Of a stretch of DNA of 64,000 nt, positions 43,186 through 52,978 are shown one piece after another; position 1 is the first letter of the stretch, and every line of letters begins with the position of its first letter. The notes below the pieces were generated by a model. The model was not told the origin of the DNA, made no database searches, and was given only the letters and a program-made list of their open reading frames with translations. Source of the stretch: Leishmania mexicana MHOM/GT/2001/U1103 (Eukaryota > Euglenozoa > Kinetoplastea > Trypanosomatida > Trypanosomatidae); contig NC_018329.1 of assembly GCF_000234665.1 (NCBI RefSeq), positions 293,989 to 357,988 of the forward strand, given 5' to 3'. The position numbers were made by a program, and so were the translations under genes.

Positions 43186-43729
43186 ACGCGTCTCGAACGA
43201 CTCTCCACTGTTGCGACTCTGTGGCTAGTGTCCTCCCCCATCCTTGCCCCCTCTCGCTCTTCAGCCTTCAGGACTCCCTGACACACACGTCACCACCACC
43301 ACCACCACAGCCTCTTAAAAGATGACGAAAAAATCGAAAAAAATATATGATTTACAAAAGAAAAGGAAGACAAGAAAATGACACACGCGCACCACCACAC
43401 GCACACACTATTTTTTTTCCGGATTTACGCCACGCATATACGTACATGTTTGTGCATGAGCTGCTGTCTGTGTCTGCCTGGGTGTGTGTGTGTGTGTGTG
43501 GGTCTGTGTGTGTGTGGGTGTGTAGTGGTGTGTTCCGGTGATCACGGCAGATGCGCCGCATCTCTCGCTCTCTTCCTCGCCCGTATAGAGAAACACAAAA
43601 AAATGAAAGAAAAGAGAGAGCCGCCGAAGAGGGAATCATTAGTGGGGCGACTCTTGCTGTTGCTCATCGGGCCTTTGCGTACACGGCCTTCGCCGCGGCA
43701 CTCCCGTCCTCCTCCCCTTCCTTGGCTGC

Positions 43730-43761
43730 GTGTTGGTGCATCCAGTGGGATGCACCAACAC
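43730..43761 (+). promoter_or_regulatory. Perfect 14-bp inverted repeat with four-base loop
   Basis: The arm at 43730-43743 (GTGTTGGTGCATCC) is exactly complementary to 43748-43761, with loop AGTG. It lies 1.64 kb after the cyclophilin stop and about 0.75 kb before the SLBP-like gene's predicted splice site, so it is probably in the cyclophilin 3' UTR. Stem and loop do not match the histone mRNA stem-loop (6-bp stem). Function is unknown. Confidence 0.6.
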
Positions 43762-43862
43762 AGACGAAGAGGAATAAGGGCAAAAAGGGTGCGATTTGGC
43801 GTGACGGAGAGGTATCTGCGCGCACACATTCCTTCTCTCGCCCCTCCCTTCTCCCTCGCAAC

Positions 43863-43898
43863 GCTGCTGCTGCTGCTGGTGGTGGTGGTGGTGGTGGT
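43863..43898. repeat. (GCT)5(GGT)7 trinucleotide repeat
   Basis: Compound trinucleotide run in the same spacer as the hairpin. Confidence 0.9.
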
Positions 43899-44458
43899 GC
43901 TCATGCCACGGTGCCCTGCGCTGCTGATTTCGAACTCGATGATGCCTTTCTTCTTCTCGTCTGCCGCTCCCCTCTCCGTGTCTTCCTCGCCCACTCCCGT
44001 ATCCACTCGGCTGAGCGCCTGTCTCCCCCTCCCCTTCCCTTCCGTCACAACCTACATCAATGCTGCCACCTTCATGTGCGGCGCGGATAGACTGTAAATG
44101 CCTGTGGAACCACCGTTACTACCGCACACCTTCTTTGCCATCCCTCTCATACTCGCGTGCCATTCGGTACGGATTTCCGCTGACCGCGCACGAGTAGCGC
44201 ATCATTTCCCGTAACTTATCATAGACGCACATATCCTATCACACACGCCTACAGCTACCCTTCCCTCACACGGATAGATATACGCACCCACTCGTCCCAG
44301 ACCGAGAGAGAGAGACGCACACGCACACGCGACCCCGTACACCGTCTGCGTACCCGAAAAAGCGAAGGAAAAGGCGACCCCCCATCCAAGCGGCGGCCGG
44401 TACGCGCGTGCATGTGCGTGTGTGTGTGTGTGCCTTTATACGTCTGAGTGAGTACACG

Positions 44459-44507
44459 TTGTTTCTTTCTTTTTCGCTGGTGTTTTGTCTGCGCTTCCCT
44501 TCGTGAG
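44459..44507 (+). promoter_or_regulatory. Predicted spliced-leader acceptor for the SLBP-like gene
   Basis: A strong GTTTCTTTCTTTTTCGC tract is followed by AG at 44506-44507. The 130-base leader to 44638 has no ATG. The upstream TTG extension of the frame (44485) begins before this site and would be removed. Confidence 0.55.
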
Positions 44508-44637
44508 GCTCCACCACACGTCCATAGATCAGATTTCGCTCCCTCCGCCTTCTTGTCTTCGCCGCTCTGTCCTTCCACCCCCCCCCTACTATTCGCCCTC
44601 CCGTTTCTCTGATAACGCCACTGAGATTGGTCTCCAA

Positions 44638-47259
44638 ATGAAGCAGCAGCAGCAGAGTTTGACGATGCGGCAGCGCGCGCCGCGCGATGATGGTAGTGCC
44701 AGCCATGTCAAAGAGTGTGTTGGGCAAACACCAGCGAATTGTGGGGTACTTCTAATGGGCAGTCGATCGCTGTCGCCGGCGCCGTGCTTCCCCAGCGATG
44801 ACATATCCCCCTCTGCACGCCCGCAGCTGCAGCAGGATCACCACCTCGCCGGCACACCATCAAGGAACCGTCGCCCCCCATCCTCGCAGCCTCGCGAGTC
44901 GTCTCATGCGCCTCAGCGACGCCAACCGCACAAGCAACAGCAGGAGCTGAGTCCAGGCGACAACCCACGCAGCCATCGAGGAGACGGCGAGCGTGGCGTC
45001 AGCGGCAGTGGCGCCCCCAACGACTGGTGGCAGCGACCGGTGCCTTCGAACAGCAAGGTCTCTTCCTTTGGAGGCAATACCCGTCCGCGCAAGCTGTCAC
45101 CGTCTAGAAATTCACCCGACGAGGACCGCCGTCGCAGCCAGCGTGAGAAGCAGATTCAGTTCGGGTACGTCACGGACGGCTACACGAACATGAAGCGGCT
45201 CATCGCGCACGACCCGCTGCTGAGGAGCGGCGGCATCCTCCCGCTTTCGCCACCGGATGTCGTCAAGGGGAGCAAGCGCCTGTGGGACATTCAACTCCGC
45301 AAGTGGCGTCGAGCACTACACATGTTCGACTACGTATTTATCGATGGTGAAGATCACCCGGAGACACGGGCGAAGGTGCTGGAGGAGCAGCGGCGGCAGT
45401 GGGTAAGCGAGGCATTCAACGAGATGCCGCGTGAGGCGCGACTGAAGATCGACCTCGACACCCTGCGCGGCGTCCAGCACTCCTCTGCCGTGCCGAGTAG
45501 AATCCCCATCGAGGAAGACCTCCGATGCATCCTGCGAAGCGACGACTGCTACGAGTCCGTCCGCAGCGTCGTACCGCAGAGTGCATCGTCGCTGACCAAG
45601 GGCACCGATATCAGTCCCCTCGAGGCGGGCATCAAGATCCACATTGCGCCGTCGGCCGCGGTGCTGCAGCGGCAGCAGGCGCAACTTGAAGTGCAGCAGC
45701 GACTCTCCTCCCTTCACCAGCAACAGCAGCATCAGCATGTGCTGGCAACAGAGGTGGCACCGGAAAGTATGGAGACGGGCTCACACGTGCCGAGCGCCCC
45801 ACCAGTGCTAGGAGCAACGGTTGAGAGCGCGGCTGTCGAGCCACCCGTCGAGCTCTCACCAAGTCCGCGTCGTCCACCGCTGCCGCTGCTGTCCACACAG
45901 TCGCCATCGAATTTCTCATGCCCCTCTCAGCCGCAGAAGGCGTTCGAGACGACGCCGCATCGGCAGCTCTGCTGCAGTCCCAGAGACGAGCAACGGTGCA
46001 GCACCCTCAGCTCCAGCCCACTACCGCGCGCGGCCGCAGCGCCAGCGCCCACAGCATTCGGCAGCACTGAGACACCCCCGGGGATCTCGGCCAGTCAACC
46101 TCGCACCCTCTCTCTCTCGGGCAGCTCAGCACGAGTGCAGGGTGCTTCACTGAGTTTGCGAGGCGTGTCGGCAACAGCAGCGGTGCTGGCGCCGCCTCCG
46201 CCGTTTGCCAACCCTACACCTTGCATCGTGCCGAACGTGTGGATGCCCGGAGTGACTGTATCGTCAACACCGGCAGCAACAGCAGCACCCGCCACCATGG
46301 CAGCGACAGCGCAGCCGCTAATGCCGTGGTGCAGTCACTGCGGTCATTGTATCGGTCTCCCAGCGCCGACCATCACTGGTACGCCGTATGGAGGCATGCG
46401 TGCCAGTACCGCCGGCAACCGCGGCGGTGTGCTGGCGCCGGCCCAGGTGCCGCCACAGCACGTAAACCCAGTCGCCATAGGCGGCACCAATGGTGCTATG
46501 ATGCCACCATCCATGCAGTTCCCTGGTGCAATGCCGTACATGAGCCATCCCACGGATTCTATGGCGGCGGCGGCGGTGGCCACCTCCCCTCTGTACTGGC
46601 AGATGCTGACACCGCCGGTTGTTGAACGGATTGGAGGCGGCGGCACCTTCACCGCCCACCACGGCAGCAGTCGCAGTCAGTATCGCCAGTCCGATGCGCG
46701 GCAAGACGCCTTCGCAACGATGCCACGCTCCGCCGCAGCTGCAGCCGGCAGATCGTGTCCGCGAGACGGGCACTGTCGTAGCAGCGGGGCCGTCGCTACA
46801 GGCGGTGGGACGGCGACGCCGCAGACGGTGCCGCGGTTTGTCGCACAACTGTCCACCTCGCCCAATGAGGTACGACTCGGCGAGCGACAGTCCGCCGAAC
46901 GCCTCTACAGCGCAGAGGTCGCCAGTGGTGATGTGTCAGCGGCCACGAAGCCGCGTGCCACAGACACCAAAGCCGCAGCAGCAGCGCCACCACCGCTACG
47001 GCAGCCATCCTCTGCCTTTGATGCCGCCGCCGACGCTGCGCGTCTGGAGAAGAGTCAGTCCGCGTTGGCGGTTACGCCTGAACGAAAGCTCTTCGGCACG
47101 GGCATCATCGCTGAGGTGACGACAGAGTCGCGGTCAGTGGTCGTGGAGGCACTGCAGCAACACGAGACACAGCAGGGCACACCGTCGGGCAAACTGAGGC
47201 CGACGCTGGAGGTCGAGGATGCGCCGGTGGGCCCTCTTGTCTTCGATGGCGACGAGTAG
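44638..47259 (+). CDS. SLBP-like protein (histone RNA hairpin-binding domain)
   Basis: 873 residues, much longer than animal SLBP (about 270). Residues 166-235 match the SLBP RNA-binding domain, which in animals binds the 3' stem-loop of histone mRNA: REKQIQFGYVTDGY (169-182) corresponds to the R-Q-K-Q-I-x-Y-G-x-x-T-x-x-Y opening, and SKRLWDIQLRKWRRALHMFD (212-231) to the S-R-R-S-W-D...W-x-x-x-L-H-x-W-D end. The central T-P-N-K motif is replaced by SPPD at 204-207 and the serine before Trp by Leu. Flanking regions are Gln/Pro/Ser-rich and probably disordered. The C-terminus has a GDE end. Trypanosomatid histone control differs from that of animals, so the RNA target is uncertain. The start is the first ATG after the predicted acceptor; another in-frame ATG is at 44665. 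Confidence 0.85.
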   Translation: MKQQQQSLTMRQRAPRDDGSASHVKECVGQTPANCGVLLMGSRSLSPAPCFPSDDISPSARPQLQQDHHLAGTPSRNRRPPSSQPRESSHAPQRRQPHKQQQELSPGDNPRSHRGDGERGVSGSGAPNDWWQRPVPSNSKVSSFGGNTRPRKLSPSRNSPDEDRRRSQREKQIQFGYVTDGYTNMKRLIAHDPLLRSGGILPLSPPDVVKGSKRLWDIQLRKWRRALHMFDYVFIDGEDHPETRAKVLEEQRRQWVSEAFNEMPREARLKIDLDTLRGVQHSSAVPSRIPIEEDLRCILRSDDCYESVRSVVPQSASSLTKGTDISPLEAGIKIHIAPSAAVLQRQQAQLEVQQRLSSLHQQQQHQHVLATEVAPESMETGSHVPSAPPVLGATVESAAVEPPVELSPSPRRPPLPLLSTQSPSNFSCPSQPQKAFETTPHRQLCCSPRDEQRCSTLSSSPLPRAAAAPAPTAFGSTETPPGISASQPRTLSLSGSSARVQGASLSLRGVSATAAVLAPPPPFANPTPCIVPNVWMPGVTVSSTPAATAAPATMAATAQPLMPWCSHCGHCIGLPAPTITGTPYGGMRASTAGNRGGVLAPAQVPPQHVNPVAIGGTNGAMMPPSMQFPGAMPYMSHPTDSMAAAAVATSPLYWQMLTPPVVERIGGGGTFTAHHGSSRSQYRQSDARQDAFATMPRSAAAAAGRSCPRDGHCRSSGAVATGGGTATPQTVPRFVAQLSTSPNEVRLGERQSAERLYSAEVASGDVSAATKPRATDTKAAAAAPPPLRQPSSAFDAAADAARLEKSQSALAVTPERKLFGTGIIAEVTTESRSVVVEALQQHETQQGTPSGKLRPTLEVEDAPVGPLVFDGDE

Positions 47260-49066
47260 AAGAGGGAAGAGGCAGTGGACCGCGTGTAGCCATAAGAGTC
47301 AGAGGGAAGAGGGGGACGTGCGCGCCCTCTGCCCACCTCTGCGTACGTGTGTGTGTGTGTGTCCCTTCTCCTCCACTACACCCCGCTCTACTCGCCCGCA
47401 CGCACATACACGGAGCGGGTCAAGCAAAGCACCATCGCGTCCGAGTGCGACCGCGGGAGGCGGGAGACGGAGGAGAACAGACAGGGACGACCGCGCGCAT
47501 GCATCTTGGCACATGCACACATAGATGGCGCACCGCGTCCCTCTCATCCCCCTCGGTCAGCGTTTGGTTTGGGCTCTTCCTTTCGCTCTCTATCGATGTG
47601 GCAAGGCACACGTAGACCGGTAAACACACTCACACGCACACGCACACACACATATATATAGATATACATGGACATGCACACACTCTTTCTGAACGATCGA
47701 GGCATAGGCAGAGGCGCCTTCTCCCACAGCCCACCCAACCTCCTCTCTCCCCTGGTCGACATCATCCAGCGGATTGGGAGGGGTGGGAGAGGCGCGGAGC
47801 GTCCCCGCAACAACGGCAACGACCTCCTTTGCTTGGCCCTTTTCCTTCCTCACGCGTGTATGCGTGTGTGCCGCATGGCATTTTGGGAAAGGGATGGGGC
47901 TGTGACGGCGGTCGTGGCGTACCTGTTTGTGGGTACCATCCCCCTAGAGCGCCACCGGCTAAATTTAGTGTCGAAGGGAGTCAGACAGAGACACAGGTTG
48001 ACGGTGAGGCACAACTTTGGCACAAGGCGGCCGCACACGCGCCGAGCGTGTATAGAGCCAACTCAGGGACGGGGCAGGGATGTCGCTATCTATGCCGGAT
48101 ACTCGCAACACACAGAAACATACAGAGAGGACGGGGGAAAAACAAATACACAAAAGCCCCTCTCCTTTCCTCCCTCTATGCCTGATGTCTTCGTCTGTAG
48201 GGTTGGCGAGAGGAGAGGGCAAGCGACGAGGGAGGATGTCCATGACGCGTCTCTGGGTGAGGCGCCCTCCCCCTCCCCCCCCCCACCGCCCGCTCCGCTG
48301 GGGTACTAGCTTCCCCTATCAGACGGTCGTTGCCGCGTTCCTTCACGGCCTTCCTCTTTTCACCCTTCGCGCAGCGGCGCACGGACGCGGGTGCCTGATC
48401 ACCCGTTTTTTTGTTGTTGGTTGCGGATATCTGTCCCCGCCTACTACATACACCTTCGTTGGTGTCGTGAGATAATGGCGTTGGCCCACACGTACGCACG
48501 CATGCGCACATGTGTGTGTGTGTGTGTGTGTCTACGCTCCTCCTCCTCCGACACGATGTTTTCTAGCGAAAAAAAAGCAACAACAGAAGGCGAACAGCTG
48601 AAAGGGTTTCGCGCGCCCAAACGTGACGGCGTCTGTGATGGAGAGAGGGAGATGCTCGTGTGTTTGACGGGGACTCATGTCCGCGTGTGTGCGTGCACAG
48701 GGCTGCCCTCTCTGCGCGTGTGCGTGCGCATCTCTCTCCCTCCCTTTGCGCGAACATATACTTGTTAGGTGTGCTGGCGGTTTCTACCGGCTCTCGTTTC
48801 TCTGCAACCCGGCCCATCTCCCCTCATCTAACCACTCCGCATCATCGGCTGCTCACGGGTAATCCGGTAGCCCCCTTATCCCCCCCTTCGAATTGAAGGT
48901 CTACGGCTGCACACCTGCACCTCATCCACACGCGCAGGCCCACACACACACACACACACACATACAACGCGGCAAGCAGTGGGCCACGAGACTCTCCTGC
49001 GGCCTCCCCTTCCCTCCTCTCGCCTTCTCGGCACTTTAAGGCTCTTTCCACTGATGAGCCTCCCTC
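47260..49066. other. Intergenic region, 1.8 kb
   Basis: No gene. CA/TA runs at about 47628-47660, GT run near 48511-48531, CA run near 48942-48962, and the acceptor tract at 49001-49040. The frame at 47668-48309 has no domain and no good codon pattern. Confidence 0.6.
49001..49040 (+). promoter_or_regulatory. Predicted spliced-leader acceptor for the ankyrin gene
   Basis: A C/T tract is followed by CACTTTAAG (AG at 49039-49040), leaving a 26-base leader. An out-of-frame ATG at 49054 would remain; use of the AG at 49057-49058 would exclude it. Confidence 0.4.
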
Positions 49067-49855
49067 ATGTCGCTAGCGCCGTCGCACCAGCTTACGGGTC
49101 TCACGCAGGCCGTCATCCAAGGCGACCTCTCCGCCTTGATAGAGAACGTCACTCCGTCCAACGTTAACTACACAGACCCTCACAACCGCCTATCGCTGGT
49201 GATGTGGGCCGTTGTTCTCGGTCGTCTTCCGACAACACAGCTGCTGCTCAGTCGCGGCGCCTCGCTGGCACAGGTGGACCGGCAGGGGTTCACGATCCTG
49301 CACCGTGCCGTGTGGAGCGCCGACGTGCCGATCATTCACATGGTACTCTTCACTACCCCCATGTCGGCCCTCGCCTCTTCCGCTGGTGCTCGTGCTCGTG
49401 CCGCAGGCGCACACACATCCACCACCTCTTCGCCGTCGGCGTCGTCTTCGCTGCTGACGTGGCGCCCCGGCGCGCAGCGCCTCGTGAACGCCGTGCACTC
49501 AGCCACCGGGCGCACGCCGCTGATGCTGGCGGCTCTGTCCGGGCAAGTGGACGTGGTTCGCTATCTACTCGTCACCTGCGCCGCTGATCCGTACGCGCGA
49601 GACTCGTACGGCCTCACCGCCGTGGATCTGGCGGCGCTGTGCGGGTACCTGCACATTGTGCAGCTGCTGCTGAATCTGACGGTGGCACCGAACGGGGCCG
49701 GTGGCAGCGCCGCGGACGTGTTCCCCACAACGCAGTGCAGCGCCGAGGATTACATCGAGATCGCCAAAACCATTCCGCAGCGAGAGCGTTTGTGTGCGGT
49801 CAACAAGCTTCTTAACGAGAACCTCGCCGAGGCCTCGCGCGTGGCGGTAACATGA
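49067..49855 (+). CDS. Ankyrin-repeat protein
   Basis: 262 residues made almost entirely of ankyrin repeats, a protein-interaction fold. Units can be seen at about 7-38, 41-71 (RLSLVMWAVVLGRLPTTQLL), 74-100 (GFTILHRAVWSADVPIIHMV), 147-178 (TGRTPLMLAALSGQVDVVRY) and 181-210 (GLTAVDLAALCGYLHIVQLL). A Ser/Ala-rich insert of about 40 residues separates the third and fourth. The C-terminus is a helix with no known domain. No catalytic domain is attached, so it is likely an adaptor; the partner is unknown. The ATG at 49067 gives the first repeat intact. Confidence 0.88.
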   Translation: MSLAPSHQLTGLTQAVIQGDLSALIENVTPSNVNYTDPHNRLSLVMWAVVLGRLPTTQLLLSRGASLAQVDRQGFTILHRAVWSADVPIIHMVLFTTPMSALASSAGARARAAGAHTSTTSSPSASSSLLTWRPGAQRLVNAVHSATGRTPLMLAALSGQVDVVRYLLVTCAADPYARDSYGLTAVDLAALCGYLHIVQLLLNLTVAPNGAGGSAADVFPTTQCSAEDYIEIAKTIPQRERLCAVNKLLNENLAEASRVAVT

Positions 49856-50454
49856 GGCAGTGCAGCGGGTAAGTGGAATGGCTCGCCTCCGATGTTTTGG
49901 ATGTGTGGCTAACGACGGTGCTGCTGCTGCTGCTCCCTTGCCCCTCCCCCACGCGCGCATCTCCATGGCTCAGTCATTGTGTGTTCACGCTGGCGCGCGT
50001 GTTTCGCTTTTCTTCCTTTTGTTGGTTCATCGATGTCTCATAGAGCGCTTTGTTGTCACGTCTACTCTCAATACGATGAACCCACCCCTGTGCACCGACA
50101 CACCGGCTGCTGCATGTAGACTCATGTCTGACCTGGGGCCTGTCTGCCATCCCTCAGCTCCCTCTCTATCCCTCTCCGTCTGTGTGTCCGCCTGTAGCGC
50201 CACGGTCTGTCGTGATGCCCACCCACCCGCCCCATGCGCCAATCGGTGACGGCGGACATGCACACACGTGCACGCACACAAAAGGGTACCCACTCTGCTT
50301 CCTTCTCTCCCCCAAACCGTGTGTGCACCCTGGACTCTCGACTTGCTTGTACACCCTCCCCCTCTCACCCGCCAACCACTTTGTCTTGGCACTCTTGCCA
50401 CCGTCGCCGCTCATCCCAGCAGATCACTCGCGTTATGCCTCGTGGCAAGCGTGC
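49856..50454. other. Intergenic region, 0.6 kb
   Basis: No gene. It contains the acceptor for the next gene and, just after it, a short overlapping upstream frame starting at 50435. Confidence 0.6.
50378..50419 (+). promoter_or_regulatory. Predicted spliced-leader acceptor for the gene at 50455
   Basis: A pyrimidine-rich tract ends in CTCATCCCAG (AG at 50418-50419), leaving a 35-base leader. This excludes the upstream frame extension (GTG 50182, ATG 50215) from the mRNA. Confidence 0.45.
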
Positions 50455-52266
50455 ATGGAGGAGGACACCGTCTCCAACGAAGGCAGCGTCGGCGAAGTCG
50501 ACCGCGAGAGCATCGCGAGTCCTCTGCCATTCTTGAGTGGGGCTATGCCAGGGCAACAGACAACGACGGCAGCCGCCGCCGCCGCTGAGCTGGACGCGAC
50601 GATAGGCGCCCCCATCGACGCGCCTGACGACATAGACTCGCCGGCAGAAGAATCGGCGAGCACGACACACTCGCCGAGCACCATGACCACGGCGAGCACG
50701 TCGGCGACAGGCTCGAAGGCCAAAGGAAACACCAGAAGCAAGAAGAAGCGGGGCGCAACCGCACCACTGGGAACAGCAGGGCGCAAAATGAGGCCAGGGC
50801 CGACTGAAGAGTCTACCCTGGTGGCAGCCATGACAGCGCACTCCGCTGAGCACGGCATCACCGGCACCCACAGCGACAGTCAAGACGAGTCCGATGGGCT
50901 GAGCAAACCGAGTGACGCGACGCGACGAGGGGGTGAACGGTCAGAGCAAAACTTGCCGGCCGTGGAAAGCGTGCTGACGCGCCGCCCCAAGTCTGAAAAA
51001 GCGGACGACCCCGCAGCGCCGCAGCAAGAGAAGCCGCGCCGTGACGGGGCCAGCGACACGGCAGCGAGCAAGCTTGAGGGGTCTGAGAACCTGCTCGATG
51101 ATGCACGCCTCCACGAGGCTCGCAGCAGTCGGTCTCGCTCGCACTCCACGGCGCCACATACTCCGACGGTACTGAACCCCGCCTCTGCGTCGTCGCTGTC
51201 TCCACTCGGTGCCAAGCAGGAAGAAGAGGAGGCGTGGGAGGCGGCGGTGCAGGCAGCCATCGAGGCCCAGGAACGCCAGCTGCGCCACACCTTACTCAGC
51301 GTTTTCCCCCCTGAGCTACTACGGGGCGTCGAATGGGAGCGGTGTCTGGACAAAGAGCGGGACCTCCGGAGTGGCACCAAAGCCGGTGGTGCGAGGAACG
51401 TAAAGGATGCACCATCCCAGCCTGTGGGCACCGCTCCAACGCCGTTTCCGTCCTCTTCCCTGTCCCACCGCCTCAGCCCCGAGCCACTCCTGCCGCTGCT
51501 GAAGGCACTGTGCGAGGACAAAGCCTATGTTCACGGCGCGTGGTGCCGCTACGAGGACGACCTTGCCGTCCGCCGCACCCAGAACAGCATCCAGCGCAAG
51601 CGGCAGCGCTACTCGTTCAGCAAGGGTGGCCGCAAAGGCTCCTCGAGCGGGCCAACCGCTGCTGCGCGGCGTCGAGATGGCGACGGCGGCGACAACGATG
51701 ATAGTAACGCTGATGAAGACAAAGCTCCGGATGAAGATGAGCTCCAGCCCCCAGAATCACATTGGGTGGAGGTGCCGCCCGCCTTCACGGGAGGCCCGCG
51801 GCCGTTGCCGACGAGTGCCACTCACCTTGCGCCCGACAGCGCCGTCATGGGTGGATTTCAGTGGGCACCGTGGCGCTTCTACCGAGAAAAGCGGCGGCGC
51901 AGCTCGCGGCGGCCGACGGTCGGTGGCGCGTCTCCGGCCTCAGCGAGGTCTTCAACCGCGGTCAGTGCCGTTCAGCCGGACCTCTTCTCCGCCGCCTCCA
52001 GCAACGCACCTGTCAGCAGTGGTGGCGTCCCTTCTCTCGCCTGCTCCGAGGTGCCCTCTCTGCCAGTTCTTCAAGTAGAGGCGCATGTACCGGAAAGCGC
52101 GGCGGCTGTCGTGTCTCCGATGACGCCGGAGGAGCGCAAAGGGTACGCACGGTACGTGATGAGCAGCGGGAAGCTGCGCCACGACTGCCGCGACCCATAC
52201 GCCTTTCTCATTTCTCGTGCGAAGGAGATGCGCATCCAGTGGAAGCGCCAGCATCCGATGGACTGA
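50455..52266 (+). CDS. Hypothetical protein, basic and acidic low-complexity regions
   Basis: 603 residues; family not recognised. The N-terminal half is Ala/Ser/Thr/Glu-rich and probably disordered, with a basic TRSKKKRG stretch that could be a nuclear signal. More ordered parts lie at about 260-300 (a helix reading AAVQAAIEAQERQLRHTLLS followed by VFPPELLRGVEWERCLDKE), 343-380 (LSPEPLLPLLKALCEDKAYV), an aromatic ESHWVEVPPAFTGGPRPLP block, and a conserved-looking C-terminus (MTPEERKGYARYVMSSGKLR then DPYAFLISRAKEMRIQWKRQ). An acidic Asp/Glu run sits before the aromatic block. No enzyme motif is visible. The ATG at 50455 is preferred over upstream in-frame codons because of the predicted splice site. 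Confidence 0.75.
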   Translation: MEEDTVSNEGSVGEVDRESIASPLPFLSGAMPGQQTTTAAAAAAELDATIGAPIDAPDDIDSPAEESASTTHSPSTMTTASTSATGSKAKGNTRSKKKRGATAPLGTAGRKMRPGPTEESTLVAAMTAHSAEHGITGTHSDSQDESDGLSKPSDATRRGGERSEQNLPAVESVLTRRPKSEKADDPAAPQQEKPRRDGASDTAASKLEGSENLLDDARLHEARSSRSRSHSTAPHTPTVLNPASASSLSPLGAKQEEEEAWEAAVQAAIEAQERQLRHTLLSVFPPELLRGVEWERCLDKERDLRSGTKAGGARNVKDAPSQPVGTAPTPFPSSSLSHRLSPEPLLPLLKALCEDKAYVHGAWCRYEDDLAVRRTQNSIQRKRQRYSFSKGGRKGSSSGPTAAARRRDGDGGDNDDSNADEDKAPDEDELQPPESHWVEVPPAFTGGPRPLPTSATHLAPDSAVMGGFQWAPWRFYREKRRRSSRRPTVGGASPASARSSTAVSAVQPDLFSAASSNAPVSSGGVPSLACSEVPSLPVLQVEAHVPESAAAVVSPMTPEERKGYARYVMSSGKLRHDCRDPYAFLISRAKEMRIQWKRQHPMD

Positions 52267-52978
52267 AACACGCGTGCGTGGCCTACGCAGCGCTGAGAAC
52301 GACTCGGAGATGCAGCAGGGGCAGTGAAGCACTGCCCGCGAATGAGCCCCACTCACACCACATCCATGGCTGCCGACTGTGCACCTCTGCGGGTGTGTGC
52401 GTGTTGAGCAATGCCGCGACGCGCCTACTTCTACTTGTACCCACCACCCACCGCCCCTCCCGCACACACACTCACGGACACGCACTTCCGCCTCCTTCCT
52501 CCAGACCATTTTCCTGCTGCACGTGTGTGTGTGTGTGTGTCCGCGCATGTGTTGTGAAGAGGCAGTAGTACCGCTGCCACGGTGACAGATCGCGGCCGTC
52601 GGTGAGGGGAGGACGGAAGGAGAGGAAGGGCCGCACCGTCTACACCTTGTCTCCGGAGGCGCCCCCAACTTTGTGTGTGCCCGCTGCTTCGATGTACCAC
52701 AGCTCTGCTCCACCGCCACCGTCACCCGTTCGTTCTCCCCTCTTACGTGTCTGCCATCCTCATTCACGCGGATGGCATTGCCGCCGCCGCTGCTTAGCAT
52801 CTCCTCGCCCTCCACCGAGGTGCACGTCTCTCGTGTGCGTGCGTGTTTTGGAACGAGGTCGTCTGGCTGCATCTCACCAACAAGAAGAGAGGGCGTGCCA
52901 GCGGCGAAGCTCATCTTGTGAAGGAGCTTTGGCCCTTCCTGCCTCGCATCTCCTTTCTCTCCGTTACCGGCACACAAG
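52267..52978. other. Intergenic region, 0.7 kb
   Basis: No gene. A GT run near 52525-52540 and the splice acceptor at 52735-52797 are the only features. Confidence 0.6.
52735..52797 (+). promoter_or_regulatory. Predicted spliced-leader acceptor for the PUB-like gene
   Basis: A C/T tract is followed by CCGCTGCTTAG (AG at 52796-52797). The 181-base leader has no ATG before 52979. A second AG lies directly before that ATG. Confidence 0.4.

Larger units (their letters stand above)
42090..44637. other. Intergenic region, 2.5 kb, with hairpin and G-rich motifs
   Basis: No gene. Features seen are a GGT/CGT repeat (42843-42869), a G-quadruplex motif (43164-43185), an unusually A-rich island (about 43315-43380), GT runs near 43483-43522, a perfect 14-bp hairpin (43730-43761), a GCT/GGT repeat (43863-43898), and the splice acceptor for the SLBP-like gene at its right end. 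Confidence 0.6.

Noticed and set aside
43730..43761. Interpreting the 14-bp hairpin as a histone-type stem-loop recognised by the adjacent SLBP-like protein
   Set aside because: Stem length and loop differ from the histone element and it is not in a histone gene. Only the hairpin itself is reported.
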